This document shows positions 46,817-59,249 of a stretch of DNA of 64,000 nucleotides, piece after piece (within the stretch, counting starts at the first letter, position 1; every line of letters begins with the position of its first letter). The notes beneath the pieces are model-generated. The model was not told the DNA's origin and did not search any database. It worked only from the letters and a program-made list of their open reading frames with translations. Source of the stretch: Zygnema cylindricum (taxonomy: Eukaryota; Streptophyta; Zygnematophyceae; Zygnematales; Zygnemataceae); the NCBI GenBank assembly GCA_037447655.1, contig JBBHKE010000576.1:62001-126000 (forward strand), read 5' to 3'. Both the position numbers and the translations under genes were made by a program.

Positions 46817-49800
46817 CACCGACTTTATTAAAAGCGCAATGGTAAACCATCTGAGACCATAGTAACAAAAGGAAGTAGCATTGCTAAAACTGAAAAAACC
46901 ACATGACTTGGGATTAAACAAAAAGGAAAATCAAGGCAAAACCAACGAAAATACAAAAGAATGGCAGGGAAATCGAAAAAACCCAAAAAAACAAAACCCC
47001 GCAAACAAAACATCGAAGGAAAAAACTAACACGCAACAAAAATAAAATCCCCAACATAACTAAAAATCTACGGAAAGCAACCACGTAAGTCCCCGAATCC
47101 CGGAGGAGCACGAGGAGGAAGTTTTGGAACACGCCGTCGATCCATAACGGCAATAGACGATCGAAGTAATATAGAAGCCAGCACCAGTTGTAGAGCCACG
47201 GAAAAACGTTGACGAAAAAAGGAAGTAGGGACTAAAACAGAAGGGCTCCCAGGTCCTCGCATCTCGAACGAGCGCCGACCACAAGTACGGAAAAACTCGT
47301 CCAAAGCCACACCCACACAACCAAATATCTCGACCGCCATCGGAATGAAGCCATCCATAGCGTCGCGACAGGCATAATCACGCTCCTTCCTTTTAATCGC
47401 GTCACGGGCGGCCACTCCCACATGCCGAGCCGCTTGGTTGACGATTGTAGTTGAGGTAGGGTTCGCCAAAACAATCTCACCAAATGTACGACGGGCACCA
47501 TCAAGTAATACAAGGTCAATCCGACGCGAAGGAATAATGTGAGAGACCTCCCGACGAACAGAAAACCCCCCCTCAGAAGCGATAGTAGCAATGGTGTCTC
47601 GAATCGTGTCGTGCGCCCGAATGAACTCGCCCCCGTGGGAGCAACGAAGCAAATGGACCCCGTCGGGCTCAAGAACGTGGCCACAAGAGCAAACAAGTGA
47701 GCCAAGCGAAGGTGGGTGAGGGAGGCCAAGCCGGAACCTAAGGTCCGTCGTCAACTGAGCCGTGGTGAAACGAAGAGTAGATAAGATAGGGACAGCCAAT
47801 AGCCAAGCTCCAGAGCCAGGTCCGCCACAAGACAGAAAGCGTGCACGCGAAGAATCGGAAGGAAGCGTCTCGAGAAGCTCGGATTTAATAGCGGCGACAA
47901 CCCGATCAGAAATGGATTCCTGAACACGTGCAACTGCTGTCGTAACAAGAGTGGAAAAAATCGGCATGTCCTCGATAGCAGCATGATTAAGAGAACGTGA
48001 TGCATCGAAAAGGGACCGTTGGAAGGCGAGCTCACCATCTGAAACACGGGGAACCACGGCCACAAGAATAAGAGTGTCCCCAGCCAAAAAACGAGAGACA
48101 ATAGTGGAAGCAACAAGGCACCAACTTCCCAAATAGGCGGCTGGAGCAACACGCGCCGTCGAGAGTAAACCCAAACCGCCAACCGAGACAGGAAGAGAGG
48201 CTTGGATGCGTGCCGCAGGCCCAGACTCGCGATCAAAAGCTCCACGGCCCAACAAAGTGTGGAGGACATCCATAAGACAATCGTCGAAAGCAGAAATTGA
48301 GGACACAAAGGATGGGGTGGGAGGCGAAGTGCGAGTAAGGTAGGAGGGCCGGTGGGGGAAACATCGTGTCAGAAGAGCAAAGGCCACCTGGGGATCAGAT
48401 AGGTGAGGAAGGTCGTCCACGTGGAGCAAATCTGTCTGAAGAGCGGAATCGAGGAATTTCGTGATGTATGGATTAGAACCAAGCAGGCAACCCAACATAG
48501 GAATGCCTTTGGAAGGAGGAGGAGTCTCAAAACCAGGAGGGGGGGTGGAAGGAGGAGGAATAGGACGTGGGGACCAAACAACACACTTGGAGAGCTGGAC
48601 CGAAAGATTGAGTTTGGCCAATCGAGCCTTGAAAAATTTATAGGCCGGTATAACTTGGTCCGAAAGACCAACAATGTGTGTGTCAGCGCAACTGAAGGGA
48701 AGAGGCAAGAAAGGTAAGTAGCCGCGAAAGCTCGGAGAGCACGGTAATGGGCTAGGGTAAACAAAGCCCCCCCAAGAGGATCGCCCTGACAAGTGCCAGT
48801 CGTGGGGGAAAGTGGGACCAAATCATCTTTAGTGGAGAAAGAGAGGCTACTGCTCAGAGAATAAAAGGCTCTCACAAAAGGAAATATCTGGACAATTATG
48901 GAAGGTGCAACCATAAGCTCTGAAAAAATGGCATTCCGATCCACTGTATTAAAGGCATTAGAAACATCCACTTGGAGGACTAACCAATCCGGATGGGCTT
49001 CTTACAAAGCCCGGATCCCGTGGACCACGGCCTCACAACCCCCCGGGGTTGCCACTCCGAACTGATGAGGAGAGAAATAATCATGGAAAGCGGGTTGGAG
49101 TTGGATGTAGATCGCACGGGCCACCAATTGGTATAATACCTCGCCCACTGCAATAGGACGGATTCCCCCGTTAGGTTTGGTGATAGCTACGAGGCAGGAG
49201 GCTGTGAAGAGATTGCAAATACGAGAAGGGACAGATCCAGCCGCAATAAGGGAACATACTCGAAAAAACATATCAAAGCCACGAGCACCAGATTCCGGAG
49301 GCAAAACGTTTTAAAATAACTCATAAAAAGTGCCTAATACTTTATCGGCTCAAAGTTGTGAATAGAGGGGGACTGAGGTGTAGGAGCTGGCGGATGAAGA
49401 GCTTGGAAAATCTCAACAGTTGTAGTAGACCGAGGAGCAGGATTAAATGGCGAGAGGGCTCGAACCGCTCGAGAGAGCTCACCAACTCGGCCCAAATGTA
49501 CCTCACGACGACAGGAGGATGGCACATCTGAAGTCCGAGATGTACGACGTGGTGTGAAAGAAGCACTCGCAACTCTATCCTCGTGCTCGGTATGAAGAGC
49601 TTGCCAATTGCCTCGAAGGAATCGTCGACATCGAGCCATAGTTTCTCGAGCCCCGCTACCACCGGCACGGCCAGGTAAGACTAGAACCCAAAGTGAGAAC
49701 ATGAAAAGGAGGTGCCAAGGTCGAACATCAGCGGGTCCGAATAAATACGTGATAAAGGAAGGTGGAGGGCGTCCTATACGATAATCCGCACAGCCATCAG

Positions 49801-50341
49801 AATCCGCGTGTATAACCACGGACGGGAGGGGGGCCCAAATCATAAGCTCCAAGCACGTCAAAATCGCGTACAAATGCCCAATCTTCCCTCGTAGGTCCGG
49901 ACCGGAGTGTTGTGGAAGAAATGGTACTAGAGGAAGGGTCGAAATCCGCGTGTATAACCACGGACGGGGGCCCCCCGAATCATAAGCTCCGAGCACGTCT
50001 AAATCGGGTACAAATGCCCAATCTTCGCTCGTAGGTCCGGACTGGAGTGTTGTGGAAGAAATGGTACTAGAAGAAGGGTCACTCAGGACCAAAAATTGTT
50101 GACAACTCTTTGTCTGTCGGGCAATACCGGCACTAGTCGCGAAATGGTTATGACCCCCGGTACATTCTATCCGTGTTGAGGCTGGTGTGCGAGGTTTAGG
50201 TGGAGGAGGTGAACGAGGGAGAAGAGGCAAGGGTGCACGGTCGGACATGGTCATTGAATGAGAGGGAGAAGCATGGGACGTGATAGAGGGAGAGGAAGGG
50301 GGAAATGGGAAAGAGGAAAGGAAACCATTGTCATGCCGCAT
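46817..50341 (-). pseudogene. LINE, copy B, dead
   Basis: Same element as at 28,470-31,994 with the same TAA, the same frameshift at the RT catalytic box and the same internal tandem duplication. It was therefore copied by DNA duplication after inactivation, not by transposition. One residue in the long frame differs (Ser for Cys). Confidence 0.85.
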
Positions 50342-51421
50342 CGCGTCGCCGCATTTTAATTATATTTAATCACACTCTAACTGCATTTCTTATATATTTC
50401 ATCCTCATGTAAACGGTTCGTATAAACTAACGCAACACTAATTTGTATTCTGGTATGTTTTGGTGGCAACACAACCGTACATATTTTTGTTGACGCCGTG
50501 AAACCCGCGGACAGATTGGATTCCGTACGCGAAGTCGTCAGGCGGCGTGAAACCCGCGAACATTTTCAAGTTCGTACGTCTATTCGTTAGGCGCCGAAAT
50601 TTATGCGAACAAGTCTAAATTTCGTATGTACGATTGGCGAACTGAAGCGCCAACCTCGAAATATGTCAAGACTAGCGCGAATTCGAACGCGCATCTTTGC
50701 CCGCAGATGATGCAGACAAACAAACGAATGCGATTCGAACTGCGCACGACGACACGATTGGTCCATTTTAAGTTGTGGACCCTTGGAGGTCTCACGCATT
50801 TACATGTAGCATAGGAAGGGTTTTTATCCGTAGGCTGTAGATTTTGTAACGTAAGGAAGACGATTCTGGTTGCCTATTGGCCAGAATCCAAACTAGGCGC
50901 ACGCAACTGCATAGAACGCATGTATTTGCAGTAAGTTAGGCGCTCAGCTGTAGACTTTATACTTAGCGAATTTAAGGAGAATTATGTGCTCACAATTTCA
51001 AGAGCACAGGAATTCTCATTTTGGAAGATTTGACCAAAACTTTGATGATTTTTCTTGTGAAATTGTCAAGATAGTTTTAGTGACTATTTTTCTGGTCATT
51101 TAGCGTTCTGCTGCTTAGCTCTTACTTTCTTTCTCTGTAAACCTGCCCTACAAATTAATCTACGCGGCTCACGCCAAAGCCTAACCGGTTTCCCTTCACT
51201 TCTTCTCGCGTCCTATCAAGTGGATTGGTGCTCGGTCTTCTTCCTCAAGCTGTTACTGAACCTTGGATTTTGATTAGACAGTTTTGGGTTTGCTTGTGTG
51301 GTTTACAAGGTGATAGTGGATTAGGGTTGGCTTTCCTCGTATGTTTCGTGTGTGACTAAATCTGGTTATCTCAGATTTGCTCGCAGTTTGCTACAGTTTA
51401 AGTTTGTTGTTGATATTTGTG

Positions 51422-52581
51422 TATTTTCTAGGTCTGTAATAGGATAGAAAAAGGCAGAGTCAGTCTGCCTCTAACTCCCCTCTCCAAGCCCCCACACTTG
51501 TTGTAATCAGGGATAGGGAGCTAGAGCCATGACTGCCTAAGCTCTCTAGAGAAGACAAGGGGTAAATTAGTAAGACTTACCAAAAGGTTTTTGTCGGACC
51601 CAGGAATTGATCCTGGTACCTACCGTCCGTCAAATCGCCGTTAGCCGGTGACTTTATCCATTTAGACTAGAGCTGGTTTTACGACATATGGGGTTTGATA
51701 ATTATTTAGATAGTTACACGTAGACTAGTTCATTTAACTGGAAATATATACGTATTGCATAGATACAGTTATGGATAGTACGGAGTACATATTTATTTAT
51801 TGAAACGGATATCGCGCATTTGGTTCGACCGCGAAACAAATACCGCGCGTCTATTTTCAACGGCTAGAAATATAGCCGGATTTGATCGGACGGCCACGAT
51901 AGGCGCCGCGATCGTGGGATATGTACTTTTGGCGGTTTGCGGTCATCGCCACATAGGATGACACATGGCACGTCAACATTGGATTGCGGCGACACCGGAG
52001 ATTACGGGAACAAATAGATATATGACATGTGTTGACATTTCAGCCACATCGTACGATTGTCGTACAGAAAGTACACCGGCACCTGTACTTATCTGTACGG
52101 TACAGTGAAGTGATTGGTGCCGTACGTCAGTAGATAGGGTCTTAGAGTGAGAATAGGGCTTAGAATAATTTGAGTAGGTAGTCGCCTCTCCCAAAGAGCA
52201 TCTTGTATAAATGGCTAACTTTGGGCAGCCATAACTATCAATTTACTAGACCATTTTCATTGATTCTTTTTGCTACGAACTCAGAGGAGTCAAGGCTACA
52301 CAAGGGTGTAGTCGGTCAGAGTCATTGTCTGCCAGGGTGGCTGCATTTCAAAGAGAAAGTCAAAGTGGGTGAATGTGTCCAAATCTCATATTCTAACTTT
52401 GCATTCTGTGGTGGAACCGACCACACAGAAAGTCTTATTTCACAAGGGTGAATCTATATTTGGGTTCTGATTGTCAAAGGGTCAGTCATTTGGGTTTATA
52501 TCAAGTTAGGATTCGGCACTATCTAGATTAGCTTCTTTGGATCTGCTTACTCTAAGGGCCAATGGAGGTCTCAGAGTTTCA
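51422..52581 (+). repeat. Dispersed retroelement leader, copy B
   Basis: Matches 33,075-34,240 but at lower identity than the duplication body, with small indels. It ends exactly at 'ATGGAGGTCTCAGAGTTTCA', the first codons of gag in copy A, after which the sequences are unrelated. The reverse-strand T-arm (CCAGG/CCTGG) is perfect in this copy (about 51,600-51,616). Confidence 0.6.
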
Positions 52582-53938
52582 TTTGTGTGTTGTGATATTG
52601 AGTTAAATCTTTATTTATTGAACTCCTGTAAGGAATATAAACTGACCAAGGAGCCTAGTGGCTATCTGTTGGCTTCATATTCTTGTGCTCTTAAAATTGT
52701 GTGTTTTTCTTCTATTTACTGAAATTTGACATTTTTAGTTTTGCTCCATTTTTCTGCAATTTGAAATTGTCAGTATTTCAAAGTTTCTTTATTCCTTGTG
52801 TCAATTGGTTTTTCTGTCTAGTTTTTGTCAATTTATCTGTATGTTTAGATTTCTGCTATGCTTTATTTTCATTTCATTTGTTCTCTAGTTTGTTTTTGAG
52901 TTGTTGAATCTGAGATTGTTGAATTGTCGGTATTGTTTTCTCTTCTTCATTCCTACCGGATTAACTCACTCAGAACACCTAGCAAAGTTAAACAAATATA
53001 AAAACTTAAAAAAAAAAAAACACCCCTAAGATATATATATATATTAGGTTGCACGAATTATCACATAAAATTACCATTGCTTTATAGTCGGGCAGAGCGT
53101 GGCATAGTGCTGATACGCGTGCCCTAATAGGCTACTTACTAAGTTGGTAATTGAGTTGTGGTGTCTGCTCGACAATTTGTAGTGGAAATAGTGGAGCTGA
53201 TTCGTTTTTGGGAGCTCTGCAAAACTCCGGTTGGAGCGAACAACCACAGTTCACCCTTGGCAATCACCAGATCGCTAAGAGTGGTTTGTAAGTTCACGAT
53301 GCCTTGCGAGTGCAGGCGCGTGTCAGGATAGTTGTTTGGAGATAGTGGAGCTGATTCGTTTTTGAGAGCTTTGCAAAACTCCGGTTGGAGCGAACAACCG
53401 CTGTTCACCCTTGGCAATCGCCAGATCGCTAACAGTGGTTTGTAAGTTCACGATGCCTTGTGGGTGCAGGCGCGTGTCAGGATACTTGTTGATCGTTTAG
53501 AGGGTACGTGAGTGGATTGGGTTCACTTAGACCTAATTGTATTGAGCACTTGCATTGTCCACGCTTTCTATGCTTGCCATCTGGCCGTGAGTGGCCTTGT
53601 GTTTTTCTTGTTGTCTGTTTGGCGTGGAATTTTATTGTTAGATCGGGCCGTTGGTGGCCTTGGATAGAACTGTTTTGTGCTTGTGGAGCTTTAGATCTGC
53701 ACCTCCGTGTGCTTGTTTAGCAAGTTTCTGCCTTTATAGATCTGGCCCTTTGGCCTTGCCCACTCGTTTGCAAGGTAGAGGTTTCGGTATAAGCGGCCAC
53801 TTGACTAGATCTAGCCATCGTGGCCTTGTTAGAGAGTGTTTGAGATTGTTGCCTACGTATGTGGTATGGTTTAGCATTTGGTGCACCTCGTATTGGGCGT
53901 ATCCATTAACGGATTTGTTTGTTATCTCAGTCATTTTT
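52582..53938. other. Leader region before the Ty3 gag, with tandem repeat
   Basis: AT-rich sequence to about 53,100, then two direct copies of a 154-bp unit (53,188-53,341 and 53,342-53,495) sharing 'CTCCGGTTGGAGCGAACAAC' and 'CAGGCGCGTGTCAGGATA'. It probably includes the 5' UTR, and perhaps the LTR, of the following Ty3 element. No LTR ends were found. Confidence 0.55.
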
Positions 53939-55626
53939 ATGCCCACTGATTGGGATAATCTTGACCACTCATACGGATCTACACGTAGTGGTGGAACTTT
54001 CCGTTCATCAAATTTCGATCAATCGAATTTATCAAATTCGGTTCCTTTGACGTTAAATCCTTTAATCGAATCTAGAGCGTCTTCTACTCGTTCAAATTTA
54101 ACCACTGTCTCATATTTGTCACCCATTCTTTCCACGCTATCTGTGGAAAAGGTGGATAACGAAAGGGAACTCGATTCAAATTTTCTTTCTTTTTGGACTT
54201 CGTTAGCACCGATTCAGGCTTTGAATTCGACTAACTCGTCTCTTTTGATGGCCTCCACATCGGAGGGCACTCCTGGTAAACTTCAATTCTGCTTTTCCGG
54301 AATGAAAGATACTATGAGTTTATCTCATTTTCGAATGCTATTCGACACTGAAATGCGAGATCAAGCTTTCCGTTATCAAGATAGATTTGACATGCGTGTC
54401 GCTTTCTCCCTTCTCGGGCGTTACCTTCGCGGGTCCGCCCTTACCTTATATTCCCGCAAGTATGATGGCATACTTGCGATGACTGAATATTCTCCACAGT
54501 TTGCTGGTACGCCTGAGGTAATAGGTCAAGCAGAAATTCCTTATCAAGCTGCTATTCCCGAGGTCTTAGATGCGCTTGGAAATGTTCTTTACCCGGCGGT
54601 GGCGGAGGTTCCCCACCAATATGCCATTGCAGCTCGAGACGCCGTCCCGGCACGACCCGGGATGACAATTCCGTTACGAGACCCTCTCACCATTATGTTT
54701 AATTTGTTACAAGAGGAGTATCGCATGCAAAATCCTGACCAAGTTAAGGAATTAATGATTTTTGAGCGTAAACCGGGTGAAACTGCCCCCGCTTTACGAG
54801 CCCGCATGGAGACCTTGCGGGAAGCGTTACCCGATCTGATATCAGATGCCGAAGCTGTCCAAAGTTTGTTGGACGGTTTCTTTTCTAGTCAAAGAAATTT
54901 ATTCAAAGCCACCTTACCCAAACATACGGTCTCAAATTTACGTTCGACCAGGCAGCTGAATACGCTGTAGAATACGAGATGACAAATTGTTGGTGGGAGG
55001 CCCACGATCAACCAAAAGCCCCTCAAAAAGAACCCAACCCTTTCAATTCACCAAATCTTCGTAACTTGGGGCCAAATAATCGGCCACCAAGGGTCCCAGC
55101 TATGGGAACCCCACCAAATCAACCATCCAATTGGATTTGTTTCCGATGTGGCATGACCGGGCATGATGCTCGGATGTGCCCGGATAAATCTGCGACCTGT
55201 ACACACTGTTAACAGACTGGCCACTTTGTGTATCGTTGTCACATCAAAAACCCCGAATTTTCATATCAAAATCAGATTCGAAATGGTGGCATACCGGCTA
55301 GATCTGCCAAAGTAGTCCAACCAGTTAAAGAGTCAGAAATAAATTCTCCACCTAAAGTGTCTCGGAGAGAAAAAGAGAGAGAGGAAATGCAAACTCAAAT
55401 GGTCGCTATGATCAAAGACCAGTTTGCAACCCTTATGGCTCAAATGAAACTGTCGATTCACCTAACTGGTATGGCTCGTACAGTTGTCCACCTTCCCACG
55501 CTAGCAGGTCGAGTTTTACGAGATTTAACCATTCAAAAGCGGGCAACCACGTTTGACAAGGGGAGAGTTGATCACAACCGCGAGGGTAAACAGTCTAGCA
55601 CACGTCTACCATTATCATTTTCCTAA
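53939..55626 (+). pseudogene. Ty3-type gag with broken frame and zinc knuckles
   Basis: The frame from MPTDWDNLDHSYG runs to 54970. A one-base shift near 54,925 continues the protein in another frame ('FDQAAEYAVEYEM') to a CX2CX4HX4C knuckle, CFRCGMTGHDARMC. A second knuckle follows at once but its second Cys is directly followed by a TAA (55,210-55,212), after which the motif finishes as 'QTGHFVYRC'. Gag packages element RNA. The shift and the stop make this copy non-functional. Confidence 0.75.
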
Positions 55627-55737
55627 GAAACCGCAACCAATTTACCCGAAACAACTTTAACCATCACGGCGGAAGTACTTACTATTCTTGACCGCTCCAT
55701 TCAGGACAGCCATAGGGTTAAGGAAAGATTATGCATT

Positions 55738-56343
55738 TTGTCTACTACGATTTCCGATTCACCCAACCTAAAATCTACGGTGACATCCATCCCATTTGCA
55801 CCATTACAGGCTTTACAAATGAACCGTAATCTTGACGCTCTTAGGCCTATCTCTACCGACGAGCGTATTTCACTTGACCCACACATATGTTTTCTAGATA
55901 ATAGGAAGGGTGCATTTTCAGTCAATGGTGTCATACCGTCATTACCACTTATGGACACCGGTGCAAAACCACTTATTTTGGGGTCATCTTTTGCACAAAA
56001 ACTAGGTCTGACAGCTCATAAACTTCAGTCCACTTCCACACGTTTACTCACCTCAGCGGGAACAACCGAACCAGTTTTGGACATTACGAATGATCCACTC
56101 TGTTTTAGGTTTCAAAATGGTACATAATTTGATTTTGCGGAAGTTCGTGCTCACGCATTGGTCACCAAATGTAGTGATTACGAGTGTTTAGTGGGGCAAG
56201 ATGTGATTTTCAGAGTAGGAGGCGGCGTTGATATGTATGATCAGTCTTTTTCCTATCGTCTTGCCAATTATCCGGAAAAGAAAATTTGTCTCCCTCTAAT
56301 TTCAACACGCCAATCCATGCCCATTGTGGCTCACGCAGCCTAA
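55738..56343 (+). pseudogene. Ty3-type aspartic protease region, broken
   Basis: 'LMDTGAKPLILGSSF' is the retropepsin active-site loop (DTGA). The frame stops at 56,125-56,127 and resumes as 'ALVTKCSDYECLVGQDVIF' up to 56,343. Sequence similarity to pol then ends, and the next 700 bp are foreign. Confidence 0.7.
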
Positions 56344-56497
56344 TCTGTCCCTGCTTAATCCGGAAATTCGGTGGGATATAAAATTTTTCATTCTCTTTCC
56401 GCAGAGAGAATTCTTCCCAACAGTCCCTTTTCGCCTGAACTTTTCGATAATCCAGGTTTTATTATTGATTCTTGTAGAAATTAATGGTACATTTTTA

Positions 56498-57063
56498 GTA
56501 TTTTCTAGGTCTAAATAGAAATATAGAAAGAAGCCAAGGCATTCTACCTTTAACTTCTCTCTCCAAACTCTCAAACTTGTCGCAGTCACTGAAAAATTGA
56601 AGAGGGAGCTAGAGCCATGGCTACCTAGGCTATCCAGAGGTTTACGGGAAATTTATATTAGTTAGGGTTTATTTATTTAAAAGGAATGTGCCGGCGACAG
56701 GTATTGATCCTTGTACCCACCGGCCGGCAGACTAAAAATAGCCGGTAGCCTTAGCCGTTAACTCTATGCATAAAATTACGTAGTAAATAGTTTGTTATTT
56801 ATTTAAACATGTAAACGTAAGATAAATAATTTAACTGTAATTGTTTACGGTATACATAGATCCGGTAATGTATAAGTACGGAATACGGTACGAGCAAGAA
56901 ATCAATACCGCGCATTTATTTCTTAAGTGAAACGAATACCGCGCATGTATTTATTACGGCTACGATTAAATTCGATTCTAATCGGACGGCCGGAATTAGC
57001 GCCGAGATCGCGGTAGAAGATTTCGGCAGTTTGTGGCCATCGCCACATCGGATGACGCGTGGC
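56498..57063 (+). repeat. Third, diverged copy of the retroelement leader inside Ty3 pol
   Basis: It shares with 33,075-33,629, in order, 'TATTTTCTAGGTCT', 'GGGAGCTAGAGCCATG', 'ACCGCGCAT', 'ATCGGACGGCC' and 'CATCGCCA'. It lies exactly where the N-terminal third of reverse transcriptase should be. No target duplication is seen. Confidence 0.65.
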
Positions 57064-57920
57064 GTAATTACATTCCCCGCAGTTTTTCAAAAAGTAATGG
57101 ATTTAGTTTTAGGTGGTTGCAAATTTGCACGATGTTATATTGATGATTTGATTATCGCCTCTGCAACAATTGAAGATCACGCAGCTCATATCGAATGGGT
57201 CCTAACTGAACTGAAAAAGGTCGGGTTAAAATGTCATCCAACTAAATGTACTTTCGGGTCCGTGGGTGTGCCTTACCTTGGACATTTCATTTCCTCCGAG
57301 GGAATCACACCACTTGAAGCAAAAACCGAGGCTATCAGCAAACTGTCAACCCCCGTTGATCTCACGAGTCTTCGAGCCTTCCTATGATTAGCCAATTATT
57401 ATCGCATTCACCATTGAACGATTTGCTCAAGAAAGAAGTTCATTCGTTTGGGGACCTGATCAGATTTCTGCATTCCAGAAGTTGAAAGATGCCCTCTCTA
57501 GTGTTCTAATCCTCCGACCTCCTAATCACAAATTACCTTTCTGCCTACAAACAAACTTCGGAAAGCCTGGAATTGCGGCCATCTTTACTCAACGTGAACT
57601 AACAGGAGAAGAATACGTGGTCGCTTAAGCAAGCAGGAGTAATAATCGTGCGGAGTCAAATTACAGTAGTTATGAAGGAGAATGTCTAGCAGCAGTTTGG
57701 GGTATTGTACACTATCGTCACTACCTTTACGGGAAACCGTTTACCCTTCTAACCGACCATCAGCCTTTACATTGGCTGATGGCGAACGATAAACTGTCAG
57801 GAAAATTAGCGCGATGGGCATTAATTTTACAAGAATATGATGTGGAAATAATTCACCGTCCAGGATTACTTAGTTTAAATGCAGACGGCATTTCCCGAAA
57901 TCCTTTGCCAAGGACCACAG
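57064..57920 (+). pseudogene. Ty3-type reverse transcriptase (C-terminal part) and RNase H, broken
   Basis: 'FPAVFQKVMD' and 'ARCYIDDLIIAS' (catalytic YIDD kept) are followed by 'VPYLGHFISSEGI', then a stop at 57,385 and shifted frames through 'FQKLKDALSS', another TAA near 57,627, and RNase H/tether motifs 'YEGECLAAVWG' and 'TDHQPLHWLM'. The front of RT (the template and dNTP entry blocks) is missing. Confidence 0.75.
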
Positions 57921-58165
57921 ACAATGGAGTTCGGCAGGATTTCGATGACGACTTAGCTACTATGTCAGCAGGGTTTTATATCACACATTCTTTAGCCTCG
58001 CTGCCCCACTCTCGTTCTGCCTCGGATCCATGGCGAAACGGAGCACTAATTCTTTTCCTCTCCTCACAAACCTTCCGACCAGGCACTACATCCGAGGAGG
58101 AGGAACGAGTAAAGAAAAGGGCTAAAAATTATCTTTGGTTAGGTGGTTCGCTAGTTCGATTGTAA

Positions 58166-59249
58166 GTGGACAGTAGTCACAGACACGTGCCTCGCCCGGC
58201 TGAACGCCTCTCGCTGATTGAACAAATTCACTCCGAGCTGGGTCACTATGGGACCAAGCCCACCTTAAGCTTGCTGCAAGCACGCTATTGGTGGTTTGGG
58301 ATGGAATCAAGTGTCGCAGCGGTATTGCACAAGTGTGCAATATGTCATCATCTACGTACCTCTTTTAGCAACCGACAGACTACCCTCCAACCATTACCCA
58401 TCAAGGGGTTATTTTACCGCTGGTCGTGCGATTTAGCAAGCCCCTTCTCGATATCCCGGAGGGGGAAACAATATATAATGATCATGATTGAAAATTTTAG
58501 CAAATGGGTTGAAGTAGTAGCGTTACCACACAAAACTGCTAAGCTCACCACCGCCGCTTTTACAGAACATGTCCTTATGAGATACGACGCTCCAGCCGAA
58601 GTCCTCACAGATCAAGGGACTGAATTTCGCGGAGAATTCCAAGAAATGCTAGATGACGCTCTCATAGACCATCGTCGAACAAGCCGCGATCATCCACAGG
58701 CTGATGGATTGGCGGAACGTGCAGTTCAAACCTTCAAGCGGGCATTACGCAAGCATTGCTTGGAGAAACATATAACGGTGTGGGACGAGTCACTTTGCTA
58801 TATTGCCATGGGGTATCGAATGTCGGTACAGGCAAGTCTTGCTAATTTTAGTCCGTACTATGTCTTATTTGGGCGTCAACCCTTGCTGGGTAGGAATATC
58901 TAGAAAGCCGCAAGCTTTCCTCTACCATTACTGTCTGACGGGGATTTTCTGGAAGAACTTACTAACAGGGCGCTGTTTTTTGGCCGAGAGATGCCCATGG
59001 CTTTTGACAACCTGCGGATCGCCCAACACAGAGATACTTTGCGCTTTGCCACTACACGCAGCTTCGGCTACCGGGCTTTGCCACTACACGCAGCGGCGGC
59101 TACCGGCCCCAGCAGAAGCATTACCGAGTGGGAGATTATGTCTACTTACGGCGCCAATCTTTCAATACCTTGGACACAAATGTTTCACCTCATATTCTCC
59201 GAATAATCGAAGTAGATACGAATGGCATGTTAGGTCTTCAAGGAGCTGA
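58166..59249 (+). pseudogene. Ty3-type integrase with GPY-like tail, frameshifted
   Basis: HHCC zinc finger ('HSELGH' ... 'CAICHH'), then the DDE core: D in 'WSCDLASP', D in 'LTDQGTEF', E in 'GLAERAVQ'. The core is complete to 58,903 and then shifts; the tail recovers as 'YRVGDYVYLRR' and ends near 59,249. A 33-bp direct duplication (GGCTTTGCCACTACACGCAG type, about 59,040-59,104) breaks the frame. This is the best preserved part of the element. Confidence 0.8.

Larger units (their letters stand above)
40962..51485. repeat. Segmental duplication, copy B
   Basis: Near-identical to 22,607-33,138 at an offset of 18,355 bp, dropping to 18,347 after the 8-bp indel. Same contents in the same order: CT tract (41,947-42,040), SERF gene, TIR end (44,638), CT tract (45,547-45,590), antisense LINE, and the start of the retroelement leader. 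The remaining stretches (41,690-43,300; 44,532-46,816; 50,342-51,421) hold no further gene, as in copy A. Confidence 0.9.
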
